A DNA stretch of 64,000 nt from Lysobacter soyae. Lineage in GTDB: Bacteria; Pseudomonadota; Gammaproteobacteria; Xanthomonadales; Xanthomonadaceae. The notes below the pieces were generated by a model that saw nothing but the letters and a program-made list of their open reading frames with translations, made no database searches and was not told where the DNA came from. The position numbers and the translations under genes were made by a program. Of this stretch, positions 1 to 8,483 are shown piece after piece. The stretch spans positions 2,071,138 through 2,135,137 of the forward strand of contig NZ_CP080544.1 of NCBI RefSeq assembly GCF_019551435.1. Reading direction: 5' to 3'. Numbering within the stretch: position 1 is the stretch's first letter; each line of letters opens with the position of its first letter.

Positions 1-256
1 CGGTCTTGCCGGCTGCTTCCAGCTTGCGCTCGAGTTCGTAGGCCGTATCGAAGTAGTCGGCCACCGAATGCTTGTAACGATTAGTCACGAACACCATGGT
101 GTCGCAGCCGGCGGCGACCGCCTCATCCACCGCGTATTGAATGAGCGGCTTGTCGACGATCGGCATCATCTCTTTCGGCACGGTTTTCGTGGCCGGCAAG
201 AAGCGTGTGCCCAAGCCTGCGACCGGGAAGACCGCTTTGCGAATCCGTTGCGCCAT
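1..256 (-). CDS. galU: UTP-glucose-1-phosphate uridylyltransferase, N-terminal part only
   Basis: Makes UDP-glucose from UTP and glucose-1-phosphate in the cytosol, feeding surface polysaccharide synthesis. The visible 85 residues begin [20 protein letters not shown] and carry the nucleotide-binding loop ([11 protein letters not shown]), the segment [11 protein letters not shown] and the strand [12 protein letters not shown], all typical of GalU. The ATG is at 256-254. The gene runs off the left edge, so about two thirds is missing. It is divergent from queD, with about 95 bases between them. Confidence 0.93.
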   Translation of the reverse strand, partial: MAQRIRKAVFPVAGLGTRFLPATKTVPKEMMPIVDKPLIQYAVDEAVAAGCDTMVFVTNRYKHSVADYFDTAYELERKLEAAGKT

Positions 257-351
257 GCGATGAAACTCTTTTCTCTGATCAACCCCGAATGGTAAGGCCT
301 GACGTTTCATCGCGTGCGTGGCGTATCCTTGTGCCCGAAACGGGAATTGCC

Positions 352-717
352 ATGGATCTGTTCAAATCTTTCACCTTTGAAGCTGCTCACCGCCTGCCGA
401 ACGTTCCGGAAGGCCACAAGTGCGCGCGCTTGCACGGTCATTCGTTCAACGTGGAAATCCACGTGCGCGGCTCGGTCGGCGAGCAGAGCGGCTGGGTCAT
501 GGACTTCTCGGCACTCAAGGCCGCGTTCCAGCCCATCTATGAGTGCTTGGATCATCACTATCTCAATGAGATCGAAGGCTTGGAGAACCCTACGAGCGAG
601 CGCCTGGCCGAATGGATTTGGCGTGAGTTGGCCCCGCGGTTGCCGCAGTTGAGTGAGATCGTCATTCGCGAAACCTGCACCTCCGGCTGCCGCTACTTCG
701 GCCCCACCGCCGCCTGA
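352..717 (+). CDS. queD: 6-carboxytetrahydropterin synthase (QueD/PTPS family)
   Basis: The 121-residue protein fits the T-fold family that converts dihydroneopterin triphosphate to 6-carboxy-tetrahydropterin in queuosine synthesis. The zinc ligands are visible as H13 (EAAHRL) and H28/H30 (LHGH). The nucleophile is C24 in the C-x3-HGH context, and the C-terminal [11 protein letters not shown] supplies the conserved Glu. I chose ATG 352 because the product then starts [15 protein letters not shown] like known homologues; a longer in-frame opening from 205 adds an unrelated leader. A pyruvoyl-tetrahydropterin synthase cannot be told apart by sequence alone, but QueD is the usual role in this group. 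Confidence 0.9.
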   Translation: MDLFKSFTFEAAHRLPNVPEGHKCARLHGHSFNVEIHVRGSVGEQSGWVMDFSALKAAFQPIYECLDHHYLNEIEGLENPTSERLAEWIWRELAPRLPQLSEIVIRETCTSGCRYFGPTAA

Positions 718-743
718 ACGCCCTAAACACGGGCATTCGCCCG

Positions 744-775
744 TTGTTGCAATGCAACAAACACTGGGTTATGCT
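744..775 (+). promoter_or_regulatory. Phasin promoter with overlapping perfect palindrome
   Basis: A perfect 8-1-8 palindrome, TTGTTGCA-A-TGCAACAA, spans 744-760. It overlaps a candidate -35 box TTGCAA (748-753), which is followed after 16 bases by TATGCT (770-775). PhaR repressors of phasin genes recognise TGC/GCA-rich sites, so an operator responding to polyhydroxyalkanoate is plausible. That is inference; no phaR is in the window. Confidence 0.45.
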
Positions 776-827
776 GCAACGCACAAGTCGGCAATTCCGT
801 CGGCCTGAAGAAGCCTGGAGTGTCCCC

Positions 828-1241
828 ATGTACACGCAAATGAACGACCAAATCGCATCGAACACGCGCCAGTACGCTGATACTGCCGCTCAAATCAACC
901 GCATTGCCCTGCAAAACGCCGAGCGCGTCTTTGCTTTGAACCTGGAAACCCTGCAAAACAACACCAATGCAGCGTTTGCCTACTTCAACAAATTGCTCGA
1001 AGTGCGTGACCTGAACGACCTGCGCGAAGTCGTGCCGGCCGGCGTGCAAGTTGCACGTGAAAACATCGAACGCGCTGTCGCCGCCGGTCAAGAAGCCTAT
1101 GCCGGCACCTTGAAGTCGAACGAATCCATTGGCCAATTGGCCAAGGGTCAATTCGAACAAGCCAAGGGCCAAATGGAAAAGGCTGCCAACACCGTCAAGG
1201 CGGAAGCCGAGAAGGCTGTGAAGAACGCGACCAAAGCCTGA
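828..1241 (+). CDS. Phasin family protein
   Basis: This 137-residue, almost wholly helical, Ala/Lys/Gln/Glu-rich protein matches the Phasin_2 pattern: repeated Asn/Gln-rich amphipathic helix, then a central AGVQVARENIERAVAAGQEA stretch, then a Lys/Ala-rich tail (AANTVKAEAEKAVKNATKA). Phasins coat polyhydroxyalkanoate granules or act as chaperone-like amphipathic proteins. ATG 828 is preceded by CTGGAG at 815-820; the earlier in-frame ATG at 744 lies inside the control palindrome and is rejected. It is monocistronic, with its own promoter and a terminator. No PHA synthase is nearby, so granule association is not proven. Confidence 0.85.
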   Translation: MYTQMNDQIASNTRQYADTAAQINRIALQNAERVFALNLETLQNNTNAAFAYFNKLLEVRDLNDLREVVPAGVQVARENIERAVAAGQEAYAGTLKSNESIGQLAKGQFEQAKGQMEKAANTVKAEAEKAVKNATKA

Positions 1242-1262
1242 TCCCTGAGATCGGTTTGATCA

Positions 1263-1292
1263 AAAAGCCCGGCCAAGTGCCGGGCTTTTTTT
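1263..1292. terminator. Rho-independent terminator of the phasin gene
   Basis: AAAAGCCCGG at 1263-1272 pairs perfectly with CCGGGCTTTT at 1280-1289 around a 7-base loop and runs into a T tract. It lies between the phasin stop and the bioD stop (TAA at 1293-1291 on the minus strand). It probably ends both convergent transcripts, since A residues flank the other side. Confidence 0.85.
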
Positions 1293-1941
1293 ATGCGCGC
1301 GAATCCGTCGCGGCGGGTTCATACCTCAGCACCGCCAAAGGCGGCTCACCGAGCACCCGCTCGAGAATCAGCAAATTCTCAGCGAAAGCATCCATCTCCG
1401 GATCGATTTCGTTCGCAATCCAGCCCGCCCATTGGCAGCCATCGCCCAGAATCGATCGCGCGGTGGCACGTGCCTGATGGACGCAGCCGAGCCGGACCCC
1501 GACCACCATGATCACCGGCAGATCCAGCGCGTGGACGATGTCTTTCTGATCCATCGTCGCGGTGATCGGTGACAACCATCCCCCCACCCCTTCGACCAAG
1601 ACATGGTCGCTGGCGCCGCACAGTCGCGCGAACGCTGCTTGGATCGGCGCCATCGTGATGTCCACACCATCGTTTGCGGCCGCCAATTCCGGCGCCAATG
1701 GATCGGTCAGCGCAAAGGGATTGATATCCGCGTAGGGGACGTGCGCATCGGCCGCTTCAATCAAACGCAGGGCGTCTTCGTTACGCAGCCCGTCGGCATG
1801 CGGTTCACAGCCACTGGCCACCGGCTTCATCCCGATGACGCGGCTGCCTTGGGCACGCCAGCCGCGCAGCAGCGACGCACTCACATGGGTTTTGCCGATG
1901 CCGGTGTCGGTGCCGGAGACGTAGCAATCGAAAGGCGGCAA
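1291..1941 (-). CDS. bioD: Dethiobiotin synthetase
   Basis: An ATP-dependent carboxylase that closes the ureido ring of dethiobiotin, the penultimate step of biotin synthesis. The 216-residue protein has the P-loop GTDTGIGKTHVS at residues 10-21, the diaminopelargonate-binding MKPVASG and the switch-like VEGVGGWLSPI, in the usual order and at normal family length. The start is TTG (1941-1939): no in-frame ATG or GTG lies upstream before divergence from the fRMsr gene, and this start puts the P-loop at the expected distance. Other bio genes are not adjacent. Confidence 0.93.
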   Translation of the reverse strand: MPPFDCYVSGTDTGIGKTHVSASLLRGWRAQGSRVIGMKPVASGCEPHADGLRNEDALRLIEAADAHVPYADINPFALTDPLAPELAAANDGVDITMAPIQAAFARLCGASDHVLVEGVGGWLSPITATMDQKDIVHALDLPVIMVVGVRLGCVHQARATARSILGDGCQWAGWIANEIDPEMDAFAENLLILERVLGEPPLAVLRYEPAATDSRA

Positions 1942-1993
1942 TGTGTTGATCTGCTTCAGGATTCCACCGGGTCGCGCTGATAGAATTCGAATT

Positions 1994-2476
1994 ATGTATC
2001 AGCATGAAGAATTGCAGGGCAGCAAGCCCGAGCGTTACGCGCAGCTCTTGGAGATGTCGCGTCACTTAATCCACGGGGAAACCGACCGCTATGCCAATGC
2101 GGCCAACCTCAGCGCATTGCTGTACATGCATTTACCTGATGTGAATTGGCTCGGGTTTTATTTCTACGACGGCAACGAATTGGTGGTGGGTCCGTTCCAG
2201 GGCAAACCGGCCTGCATTCGCATCGCGCTGGGCCGCGGTGTTTGCGGCACCGCGGCGGAAAGCGGCAAGACCCAGCGCGTCGATGACGTCGAGGCATTTC
2301 CCGGGCATATCGCGTGCGATGCGGCATCACGATCAGAGCTGGTCATCCCCCTGATGCGCGGCAATGCGCTGGTCGGCGTCCTCGACATCGACAGCCCGAT
2401 CACGCACCGCTTCGACGAAGACGACCAAAAAGGTTTGGAAGCCATCGCCGCCCTTTACGTGCACAGCATTCGTTAA
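1994..2476 (+). CDS. msrC: Free methionine-(R)-sulfoxide reductase, GAF domain
   Basis: Reduces free L-methionine-(R)-sulfoxide using a GAF domain and Cys redox chemistry. The 160 residues form one GAF fold (VNWLGFYFYDG, VGPFQGKPAC, LVGVLDIDSP). The three family cysteines are present in PACIRI, GRGVCGTAA and HIACDAASRSELV. ATG 1994 gives the canonical length; the upstream opening to 1943 overlaps bioD. A TAGAAT hexamer at 1981-1986 would place the transcript start almost on the ATG, so the message may be leaderless. Convergent with the POT transporter, 4 bases apart. Confidence 0.92.
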   Translation: MYQHEELQGSKPERYAQLLEMSRHLIHGETDRYANAANLSALLYMHLPDVNWLGFYFYDGNELVVGPFQGKPACIRIALGRGVCGTAAESGKTQRVDDVEAFPGHIACDAASRSELVIPLMRGNALVGVLDIDSPITHRFDEDDQKGLEAIAALYVHSIR

Positions 2477-2480
2477 TTAT

Positions 2481-4094
2481 TCAAGCCGCGGCGCGATAGT
2501 TGTCCTGCATCTTGTAGCGCCGCGCATAGAGCGCGAATCCGATCGCGGCGACAAACGCGAAAGCGGCAAAGAAGAACATCAAGAAGGCGTTCTCGCTGTA
2601 GCCGGTACGCGCGATGGTGCCGAGCACGGCTTCGTTGCGCACGCCGGCATTGGTCAGCAACACCCACAAACTGCCGAAAGTACTGGTGAGGTACCAGAAG
2701 GCCATGATCACGCCCTTCATTGCCTGCGTCGCCTGGCTGTAGGCAAACTCGAGCGCGGTGGCCGATACCAACACTTCGCCGAAGGTCAGCAACAGGTAGG
2801 GCCAGACTTGCCATGCCAATGAGGTGGAGGCACCGCTGTCGATTTGCAGTTGAATGAAGCCCGCAATCACCCACGCCAAGCCCGCGAAGACAATGCCCCA
2901 GCCCATGCGCTTGAGCGGTGTCGGTTCAAAACCCATCCGGCGCAGCAGCGGATACAACACGAGGTTGTTGAACGGAATCAGCAACATGATCAAAAGCGGA
3001 TTCAAGGCCTGCATTTGCGCGGGCTCTTTCACCAACCAGCTCGGCCACCACCAGGCTTCATGGGGCACATGCATGGCATTGCCTTGAAGTACCCAAGTGG
3101 ACGCTTTCTGATCGAACAGCGACCAGAACGGCGTGGTCAAGGCAAAGACGATCAGAATGCGCAACACCGAACGCACGCTATCCACCGCGGCATCGGGATG
3201 CTGGCCGCGCGCGCGTTCGAGCTGCAGCGATACGCCCAAACCACCCATCGCGATCATGATGCCGAGCGCAAGGCAGGCACTGACCACGAAGCCGAAATCA
3301 TCCGGCCAGAACGGCACATCCACACCCGCCCATGCCTGCAACGACCAAGCAACGAGGCACAACACCGCGAGCGCCGCGCCCATCGAAGCCACTTGTGTGC
3401 CGCGATTGCCGCGACCCGCCACCGATGTGGTCAATGCCGTGCGTGCGACATTGAAGAAACTGTCGGGATCGTCGCCACGCGTCGGCGGCACACGGACGTA
3501 GTCTTTGCGACCCAGCCAGAACAGCAAGGTGGCGACACCCATCAAAATGCCGGGAATGCCGAACGCCACCGCCGGCCCGTAATTGCGCAGGAAAATAGGC
3601 ATCAACAACGAGGCGAAGAAGCTGCCGAAATTGATGGTCCAGTAGAAGAAGTCGAACACGATCTTCGCGAGGTGCTTGTTCGAGCGGTCGAACTGGTCCC
3701 CGACAAAACTCACCACCAACGGTTTGATGCCGCCCGAGCCCAAGGCGATCAACAACAGCCCTGCATAAAAACCTTGCCGGTTGTCTTCAAAGACCGCGAG
3801 GCAGGCGTGGCCCAAGCAGTAGATCAAGGAGAACCACAGCACGGTGTTGTACTTGCCGAAGAATCGGTCAGACAGCCAGCCGCCCAACAAGGGAAAGAAA
3901 TACACGCCGATCACGAAGCTGTGGAACACCTCTTTTGCCATCGGACCGCGTTCGGCTTCCGGCAAATACAACAGCAGGGTGGACACCAGGAACGGTGTCA
4001 GGATGTTGCGCATGCCATAGAAGCTGAAACGTTCGCAGGCCTCGTTGCCCATGATGTAAGGGATTTGTCGGGGCAGGCGCGCGGCTTGGGTCAT
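2481..4094 (-). CDS. POT/PTR-family proton-dependent oligopeptide transporter
   Basis: A 537-residue inner-membrane MFS protein that imports di- and tripeptides with protons. It carries the POT signature E-x-x-E-R-F-x-x-Y-G near the N-terminus (EACERFSFYGMRN), the second signature FDFFYWTINFGSF, and many hydrophobic segments consistent with 12-14 helices. Length fits the DtpT-like bacterial branch. ATG 4094 directly precedes TQAARLPRQIPYIMG. The gene is divergent from the three-gene membrane/XRE operon, so the 115-base spacer with its twin operators could also affect it. Confidence 0.92.
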   Translation of the reverse strand: MTQAARLPRQIPYIMGNEACERFSFYGMRNILTPFLVSTLLLYLPEAERGPMAKEVFHSFVIGVYFFPLLGGWLSDRFFGKYNTVLWFSLIYCLGHACLAVFEDNRQGFYAGLLLIALGSGGIKPLVVSFVGDQFDRSNKHLAKIVFDFFYWTINFGSFFASLLMPIFLRNYGPAVAFGIPGILMGVATLLFWLGRKDYVRVPPTRGDDPDSFFNVARTALTTSVAGRGNRGTQVASMGAALAVLCLVAWSLQAWAGVDVPFWPDDFGFVVSACLALGIMIAMGGLGVSLQLERARGQHPDAAVDSVRSVLRILIVFALTTPFWSLFDQKASTWVLQGNAMHVPHEAWWWPSWLVKEPAQMQALNPLLIMLLIPFNNLVLYPLLRRMGFEPTPLKRMGWGIVFAGLAWVIAGFIQLQIDSGASTSLAWQVWPYLLLTFGEVLVSATALEFAYSQATQAMKGVIMAFWYLTSTFGSLWVLLTNAGVRNEAVLGTIARTGYSENAFLMFFFAAFAFVAAIGFALYARRYKMQDNYRAAA

Positions 4095-4149
4095 GCGATC
4101 AAGGCTTTTCGAGGGACTGGGGTTGACTATAGCCCGAGCCTCGAGATGC

Positions 4150-4179
4150 TTGACAAATCATTTTTACACTGTGTAAAGT
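4150..4179 (+). promoter_or_regulatory. Sigma-70-like promoter of the membrane-protein/XRE operon
   Basis: TTGACA (4150-4155) is a perfect -35 box. The matching -10 is TAAAGT (4174-4179) after an 18-base spacer. The predicted start, about 4186, lies within the second operator repeat and 20-25 bases before the ATG at 4210. Confidence 0.7.
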
Positions 4180-4200
4180 ATTTCTTACATCAAGTAAGAA
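4163..4200. promoter_or_regulatory. Twin inverted-repeat operators TTAC-N5-GTAA
   Basis: Two inverted repeats share the core TTAC-N5-GTAA, at 4164-4176 (TTAC ACTGT GTAA, extending to a 7-1-7 palindrome 4163-4177) and at 4185-4197 (TTAC ATCAA GTAA, extending to 7-5-7 at 4182-4200). They are spaced exactly 21 bases, two helical turns, on one DNA face. The first covers the -10 region and the second the start point. This is the geometry of a cooperative repressor; the XRE protein encoded at 5279-5491 is the obvious candidate, by inference. Confidence 0.65.
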
Positions 4201-4209
4201 GTACCCGAC

Positions 4210-4632
4210 ATGACACATAAAGAACGTGCCGCGTGGATGTTCCTGATCATCTTTCTGGTGACCTATATCCCCTACTTCAGCCTCAGCGCATACCGGGGTC
4301 TGCCGACCACCATGCCCGGGTTCGAACAGCTGTGGCTTTACGGAATCACCGCCGTGATTCAAATGGTCCTCATTGGCCTCGGCTACGCCTGGTTTGCGCT
4401 ACGCCACCGCGCTGACATGCGCGCGCCCACCGACGAGCGTGATCGCGCCATCGAACTCAAGGGCATCCGCTCCGCCTACTACGTCTTGCTAACCGGGGCC
4501 ATTTTTGCCGGTATCTATTTGCCCTTCGTCAAAAATGGCTGGGACATCGTGCAGACGATGATCTTCGTCATCGGTTTGGCGCAAGTCATCCATTTCGGCA
4601 TGGTCGCCCTTGGCTATCGGAGAAGCGCATGA
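4210..4632 (+). CDS. Small four-helix membrane protein with DERD motif
   Basis: 140 residues with four likely transmembrane helices: about 10-28 (MFLIIFLVTYIPYFSL), 44-64, 89-108 and 114-134. A cytosolic loop before helix 3 holds APTDERDRAIELKG. A D-E-R-D-x-x-I motif before a helix pair is typical of DUF2178-like small membrane proteins, though I cannot confirm membership. The next gene has the same motif ([11 protein letters not shown]), so the two look like distant paralogues acting together. Translationally coupled to that gene by a 4-base overlap. Function unknown. Confidence 0.75.
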   Translation: MTHKERAAWMFLIIFLVTYIPYFSLSAYRGLPTTMPGFEQLWLYGITAVIQMVLIGLGYAWFALRHRADMRAPTDERDRAIELKGIRSAYYVLLTGAIFAGIYLPFVKNGWDIVQTMIFVIGLAQVIHFGMVALGYRRSA

Positions 4633-5282
4633 ACACGCTGATGAATCCTCGCACCCGTTTGGTTTTGAGTTTGCTGGTAGCCGGCATTGGGATGTTCCTG
4701 TTCTTCAGCGGCATCTATCGCAACTTCGAAATCCCGATGGGCTTTGTCGGCACCGTCCTGTTCTCGGCGGCAGTGTGGTCCGCGGTCACCGCGATTCACA
4801 CCACGCCCACCAGCGACGCAGAGCAACGCATCGCACCCGGTGAATGGAAAGCATGGGTGGATTTGGGTTTCTTAGTGGCCATTCTGGCGGCCTTGGCCTT
4901 GGCGCTGACGGTGCCGCAAACCGGCGTGCCGATCGGTCAAGACCCGGATGCCCAGCGTTTCGGTCGTTTGCTGACAGCGATTTTCATTGCATGGGCCATC
5001 GTCAGCTACATGCTGCGCAAGCGCTGGGGCGTGCAGGTGACGCATGACGAGCGCGATGCGCAGATCGACCTCAACACGACGAAGTTGTCCTTGTACATGA
5101 TGGTCTGCGGCATGTTTGCCTTCGTCATCCTGCTCACCGCCAATCCCTTGGAGCGGTTGCAGTGGCTGAGCTACGGTTTGATCGCGCACATCTTGATCAT
5201 GATCATGGTCACCGCGCACCTGATCGGCAATATTGCTCAGGTCGTGTATTACGCCCGGGAACGCGTGGCTGCGGACGCATGA
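4629..5282 (+). CDS. Multi-helix membrane protein with DERD motif
   Basis: 217 residues with about six predicted helices: 11-28, 35-55, 77-97, 113-128, 150-168 and 178-203. [19 protein letters not shown] precedes the last helix pair, matching the arrangement in the upstream protein. The stop overlaps the start of the XRE regulator as ATGA, so the three genes form a tight operon. Such HTH/membrane-protein pairs often link a small repressor to an envelope function, but nothing here identifies a ligand or substrate. Function unknown. Confidence 0.75.
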   Translation: MNTLMNPRTRLVLSLLVAGIGMFLFFSGIYRNFEIPMGFVGTVLFSAAVWSAVTAIHTTPTSDAEQRIAPGEWKAWVDLGFLVAILAALALALTVPQTGVPIGQDPDAQRFGRLLTAIFIAWAIVSYMLRKRWGVQVTHDERDAQIDLNTTKLSLYMMVCGMFAFVILLTANPLERLQWLSYGLIAHILIMIMVTAHLIGNIAQVVYYARERVAADA

Positions 5283-5491
5283 CCACGACGCCTTTTACCA
5301 ACGCCATTCGCAAACTGCGCTTCGAGCACAACGAAATGACGCAGCAAGCCTTGGCCGATGCCTGTGGCGTCACGCGCCAAACCATCAATGCTTTGGAGGC
5401 AGGTCGTTACGGTCCTTCGCTTGAGTTGGCGTTTCGGATCGCACGTGCGTTGGACGCCGAACTGACTGATGTTTTCCAGTGGCAGGATTGA
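5279..5491 (+). CDS. XRE-family (Cro/cI) helix-turn-helix regulator, YozG-like
   Basis: A 70-residue single-domain DNA-binding protein. The helix-turn-helix is clear in [20 protein letters not shown], followed by [18 protein letters not shown] and LTDVFQWQD, a layout shared by many stand-alone XRE repressors. The ATG at 5279 overlaps the previous stop; a longer opening from 5162 would run through the upstream gene and is rejected. Probably autoregulates through the TTAC-N5-GTAA pair upstream of the operon. Confidence 0.88.
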   Translation: MTTTPFTNAIRKLRFEHNEMTQQALADACGVTRQTINALEAGRYGPSLELAFRIARALDAELTDVFQWQD

Positions 5492-5511
5492 GAAAACAAT
5501 TTGGAAAAGAC

Positions 5512-5536
5512 GGCGCGGCGTTTGAATCGCCGCGCC
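5512..5536. terminator. GC-rich hairpin between convergent genes
   Basis: GGCGCGGCG (5512-5520) pairs perfectly with CGCCGCGCC (5528-5536) around a 7-base loop. On the minus strand the hairpin is followed by GTCTTTTCC, so it best serves the gene at 5569-6558; for the plus-strand XRE gene it has no T tract. Confidence 0.6.
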
Positions 5537-5568
5537 TACGTGTGGATGCCTCGCACTGACAAGAACGC

Positions 5569-6558
5569 TTACAGGGCTTGAAGTTCAGCGATTCGCGACT
5601 CGTAGGCTGCTTGAACGCAATCGGCATCGTTGCAAACGTCCCGCGACGTGGTTCGCCAGCTATTTTGTTCTGCTTTCAGACCGGACGGATCGTCGGATGC
5701 CACGAGTGCCGCGCGATACGCACTGGCCAATGCCAGATCCAACTGCGCCAGTCGGCTGTCTGCGCAAATCATGTGTTCGGCAGCCGATGAAGCGCGTGCG
5801 CAATTAAAGCTCGGCTGCACGGCAACATTCGCATTGGGCGAGAGCGAGGCTTCAACCTCGGCGGCATCCGCTTCGGCGGCCTTCGCCGCTGCGAAGGCTT
5901 CTGATTCGCCCGAACCTGCGGCGGCGGCATCTGCGGCGGCGACGGCTGCATCCGCAGCGGCTTGCGCGGAATCCGCCGCTTGATCATTTGCAAGGCTGGA
6001 GAGAACACCGCCGTCTGAGGCCACGGCATCTTCCTTCGCGACAGGCTTTGTACCCGGCACGATGCGCACGTCATCGATTTTCCAGCCCAAACCCATGCGA
6101 TGCATGATGAAGGTCCAGCTGCCACCGCCTTTTCCGGACGGCATCACCAGCTCGAACGTATTCAAGCCGGCGTAACCCATGGTCAATTTGTCTTTCTCGA
6201 GATCGAATTCCGGCGCAATTCCCGCCGACGGCGCCTTCTCGGCCTTCCCGTCCGCGCGCTTGGCGAAGATTTTGATGATCGTCTCGGGGTTGACGAACAT
6301 CTCAACCAATCCCTCCACCATCTTGTTGCCGAAGTCCGCGAAAGGATTGTCGGCCTCGACCTTCATGTCCTTCAGCATTTCGCGCTTCAATCCGGTTTTG
6401 AACGCCGGAAAATCCACGTAGTCATACATCGCCTGCGGATTCTCCGCTTCGATGGATTGCTTCAACCCGCGCAGGGCCAGATACGGCGAGGCATACAGCC
6501 ATGCACCCACCAACAGCATCGCCAAAACGACGCCACCGGCAACGATTCCCTTCTTCAT
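5569..6558 (-). CDS. DUF2939-like protein with C-terminal LprI-like domain
   Basis: 329 residues in three parts. First an N-terminal membrane anchor or uncleaved signal (KKGIVAGGVVLAMLLVGAWLYA), followed to about residue 175 by a DUF2939-like domain (SPYLALRGLKQSIEAENPQA, then GWKIDDVRIVPG). Next an Ala-rich linker, about residues 185-245. Last a Cys-rich domain (FNCARASSAAEHMICAD ... VCNDADCVQAAYESRIAEL) resembling the lysozyme-inhibitor LprI family. The C-terminal part faces the periplasm. The role is unknown; protection from lysozyme-like enzymes is possible but unsupported beyond similarity. The CDS ends just after the shared hairpin. Confidence 0.72.
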   Translation of the reverse strand: MKKGIVAGGVVLAMLLVGAWLYASPYLALRGLKQSIEAENPQAMYDYVDFPAFKTGLKREMLKDMKVEADNPFADFGNKMVEGLVEMFVNPETIIKIFAKRADGKAEKAPSAGIAPEFDLEKDKLTMGYAGLNTFELVMPSGKGGGSWTFIMHRMGLGWKIDDVRIVPGTKPVAKEDAVASDGGVLSSLANDQAADSAQAAADAAVAAADAAAAGSGESEAFAAAKAAEADAAEVEASLSPNANVAVQPSFNCARASSAAEHMICADSRLAQLDLALASAYRAALVASDDPSGLKAEQNSWRTTSRDVCNDADCVQAAYESRIAELQAL

Positions 6559-6589
6559 TTTTCCCCCTTGATGAAACGATGGATCGGAT

Positions 6590-8419
6590 TTATTCCACCG
6601 TCACCGACTTCGCCAGATTCCGCGGCTTATCGACGTCCGTGCCCTTGGCCAGTGCTGCGTGGTAAGCCAGCATTTGCACCGGGATCGTATGCACGATCGG
6701 CGACAGGATGCCGACGTGGCGCGGCGTGCGAATAATGTGCACACCTTCCGATTCGGTGAATTGGCTGTCGGCGTCGGTGAACACGAACATCTCACCGCCG
6801 CGCGCCCGCACCTCTTGGATGTTCGACTTCACTTTTTCGAGCAGGCTGTCATTCGGCGCAATCACCACCACCGGCATGTCCGAATCGACCAAGGCCAACG
6901 GGCCGTGCTTCAACTCGCCTGCCGGATAGGCTTCGGCATGGATGTATGAAATTTCTTTGAGCTTCAATGCGCCTTCGAGCGCAATCGGGTAATGCATGCC
7001 ACGGCCGAGGAACAACGCGTGTTGCTTCGGCGCAAAGCGTTCCGACCAGTTGATGATTTGCGGTTCCAGATTCAATGCGTGTTGCACGCTACCCGGCAAT
7101 TGGCGCAGCGCTTCGATGCATTCGGCTTCTTTCTCCGCGCCGAGCTTGCCGCGCATTTTCGCCAGCACGCAAGACAGGGCGAACAACGCGACCAATTGCG
7201 TCGTGAATGCCTTGGTGGATGCCACGCCGATCTCCGCGCCTGCGCGCGTGTAGAAGACCAGCTTGCTGCTACGCGGGATGGCGGATTCGGGCACGTTGCA
7301 AATCGACAATGTGCGATCTTGACCCAAGGACTTCGCGTACTTCAGCGCTTCCATGGTGTCCAGCGTTTCACCCGACTGCGAGATCGTGACGATGAGCTGC
7401 TTGGGATTGGCAACGACATCGCGATAGCGGTATTCGCTGGCGATATCCACGGCGCAGGGAATGCCGACCATGGACTCGATCCAATAACGCGCGGTGAGCC
7501 CGGCGTAATAGCTGGTGCCGCAGGCCAAAATTTGCACGGCTTCAATATCACGCAAGACCGTTTCCGCGTTTTCGCCGAACAGCGACACTTCGAACGCATT
7601 CGCGTCCACGATGCCTTCCACGGTATCGCTCAGCGCGCGCGGTTGTTCGTGGATTTCCTTCTGCATGAAGTGGCGGTACGGGCCGAGTTCGAGCGATGCC
7701 AACGAGACGCCGGATTGTTTGACCTCGCGTTCGATCGGTGCGCCTTCCGCGTTGAACAAACGCACGCCTTCACGGCTGAGATCCGCGGTGTCACCGTCTT
7801 CGAGAAACATCACGCTGCGCGTCGATGACACGATCGCCGACACATCCGAGGCGACGAAATTCTCACCGTCGCCAAGCCCCACCAACAACGGGCAGCCCAT
7901 GCGGGCGGCGACCATCCGGTTCGGATCGTCCTTACTGATCACGGCAAGCGCATAGGCGCCGTGCAATTCGCCCACGGTCTTTTGCAATGCTTGCAACAGA
8001 TCCGCACCGGCTTTCATGTGGTGGTGGATCAGGTGCGCGATGACTTCGGTATCGGTTTGCGATTCGAAGGTGTAGCCAAGCGCGGACAGGCGCTCGCGTT
8101 GCGCTTCGTGGTTTTCAATGATGCCGTTGTGCACCAGTGCCACGCCATGCGAGATGTGCGGGTGGGCGTTGTTTTCGGTCACACCGCCATGCGTGGCCCA
8201 ACGGGTATGGCCGATCCCGAGCGTGGCGCTGAAGCCTTCGGCTTTGGCGGCGCTCTCCATTTCGCTGACGCGTCCGGTGCGGCGCACGCGACGCACATCG
8301 TCTTTCTCGACCACCGCAATGCCGGCGGAATCATAGCCGCGGTATTCCAAGCGCATCAGGCCCTCGACCAACACCGGTACGACGTCCCTGTTGGCGATTG
8401 CGCCGACGATTCCACACAT
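6590..8419 (-). CDS. glmS: Glutamine-fructose-6-phosphate aminotransferase (isomerizing)
   Basis: Makes glucosamine-6-phosphate from fructose-6-phosphate and glutamine, the entry step to UDP-GlcNAc. The 609 residues start [14 protein letters not shown], whose Cys becomes the N-terminal nucleophile. The glutaminase domain continues with [17 protein letters not shown] and VHNGIIENH. Two SIS domains follow ([22 protein letters not shown]) and the C-terminus is [12 protein letters not shown] 21-residue upstream in-frame extension would bury the catalytic Cys and is rejected. It lies 64 bases downstream of glmU on the same strand, a likely two-gene operon. Confidence 0.97.
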   Translation of the reverse strand: MCGIVGAIANRDVVPVLVEGLMRLEYRGYDSAGIAVVEKDDVRRVRRTGRVSEMESAAKAEGFSATLGIGHTRWATHGGVTENNAHPHISHGVALVHNGIIENHEAQRERLSALGYTFESQTDTEVIAHLIHHHMKAGADLLQALQKTVGELHGAYALAVISKDDPNRMVAARMGCPLLVGLGDGENFVASDVSAIVSSTRSVMFLEDGDTADLSREGVRLFNAEGAPIEREVKQSGVSLASLELGPYRHFMQKEIHEQPRALSDTVEGIVDANAFEVSLFGENAETVLRDIEAVQILACGTSYYAGLTARYWIESMVGIPCAVDIASEYRYRDVVANPKQLIVTISQSGETLDTMEALKYAKSLGQDRTLSICNVPESAIPRSSKLVFYTRAGAEIGVASTKAFTTQLVALFALSCVLAKMRGKLGAEKEAECIEALRQLPGSVQHALNLEPQIINWSERFAPKQHALFLGRGMHYPIALEGALKLKEISYIHAEAYPAGELKHGPLALVDSDMPVVVIAPNDSLLEKVKSNIQEVRARGGEMFVFTDADSQFTESEGVHIIRTPRHVGILSPIVHTIPVQMLAYHAALAKGTDVDKPRNLAKSVTVE

Positions 8420-8483
8420 ATGCGTTTGACCTTTTTTCCGAATGAACCATTTTAGCGTGCGGACCGTTGTCCGCCCGCTCACC

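Noticed and set aside
729..744. Hairpin ACGGGC-ATTC-GCCCGT after queD as a terminator
   Set aside because: Stem is only six pairs and not followed by a T run; it abuts the phasin control palindrome.
2844..4220. A 458-codon plus-strand frame opposite the POT transporter
   Set aside because: His/Gln/Arg-rich shadow of a hydrophobic membrane-protein gene and no domain.
8459..8474. Hairpin GCGGAC-CGTT-GTCCGC between glmU and glmS as a terminator
   Set aside because: Six-base stem with no T tract in either direction, inside a likely two-gene operon; at most a processing site.
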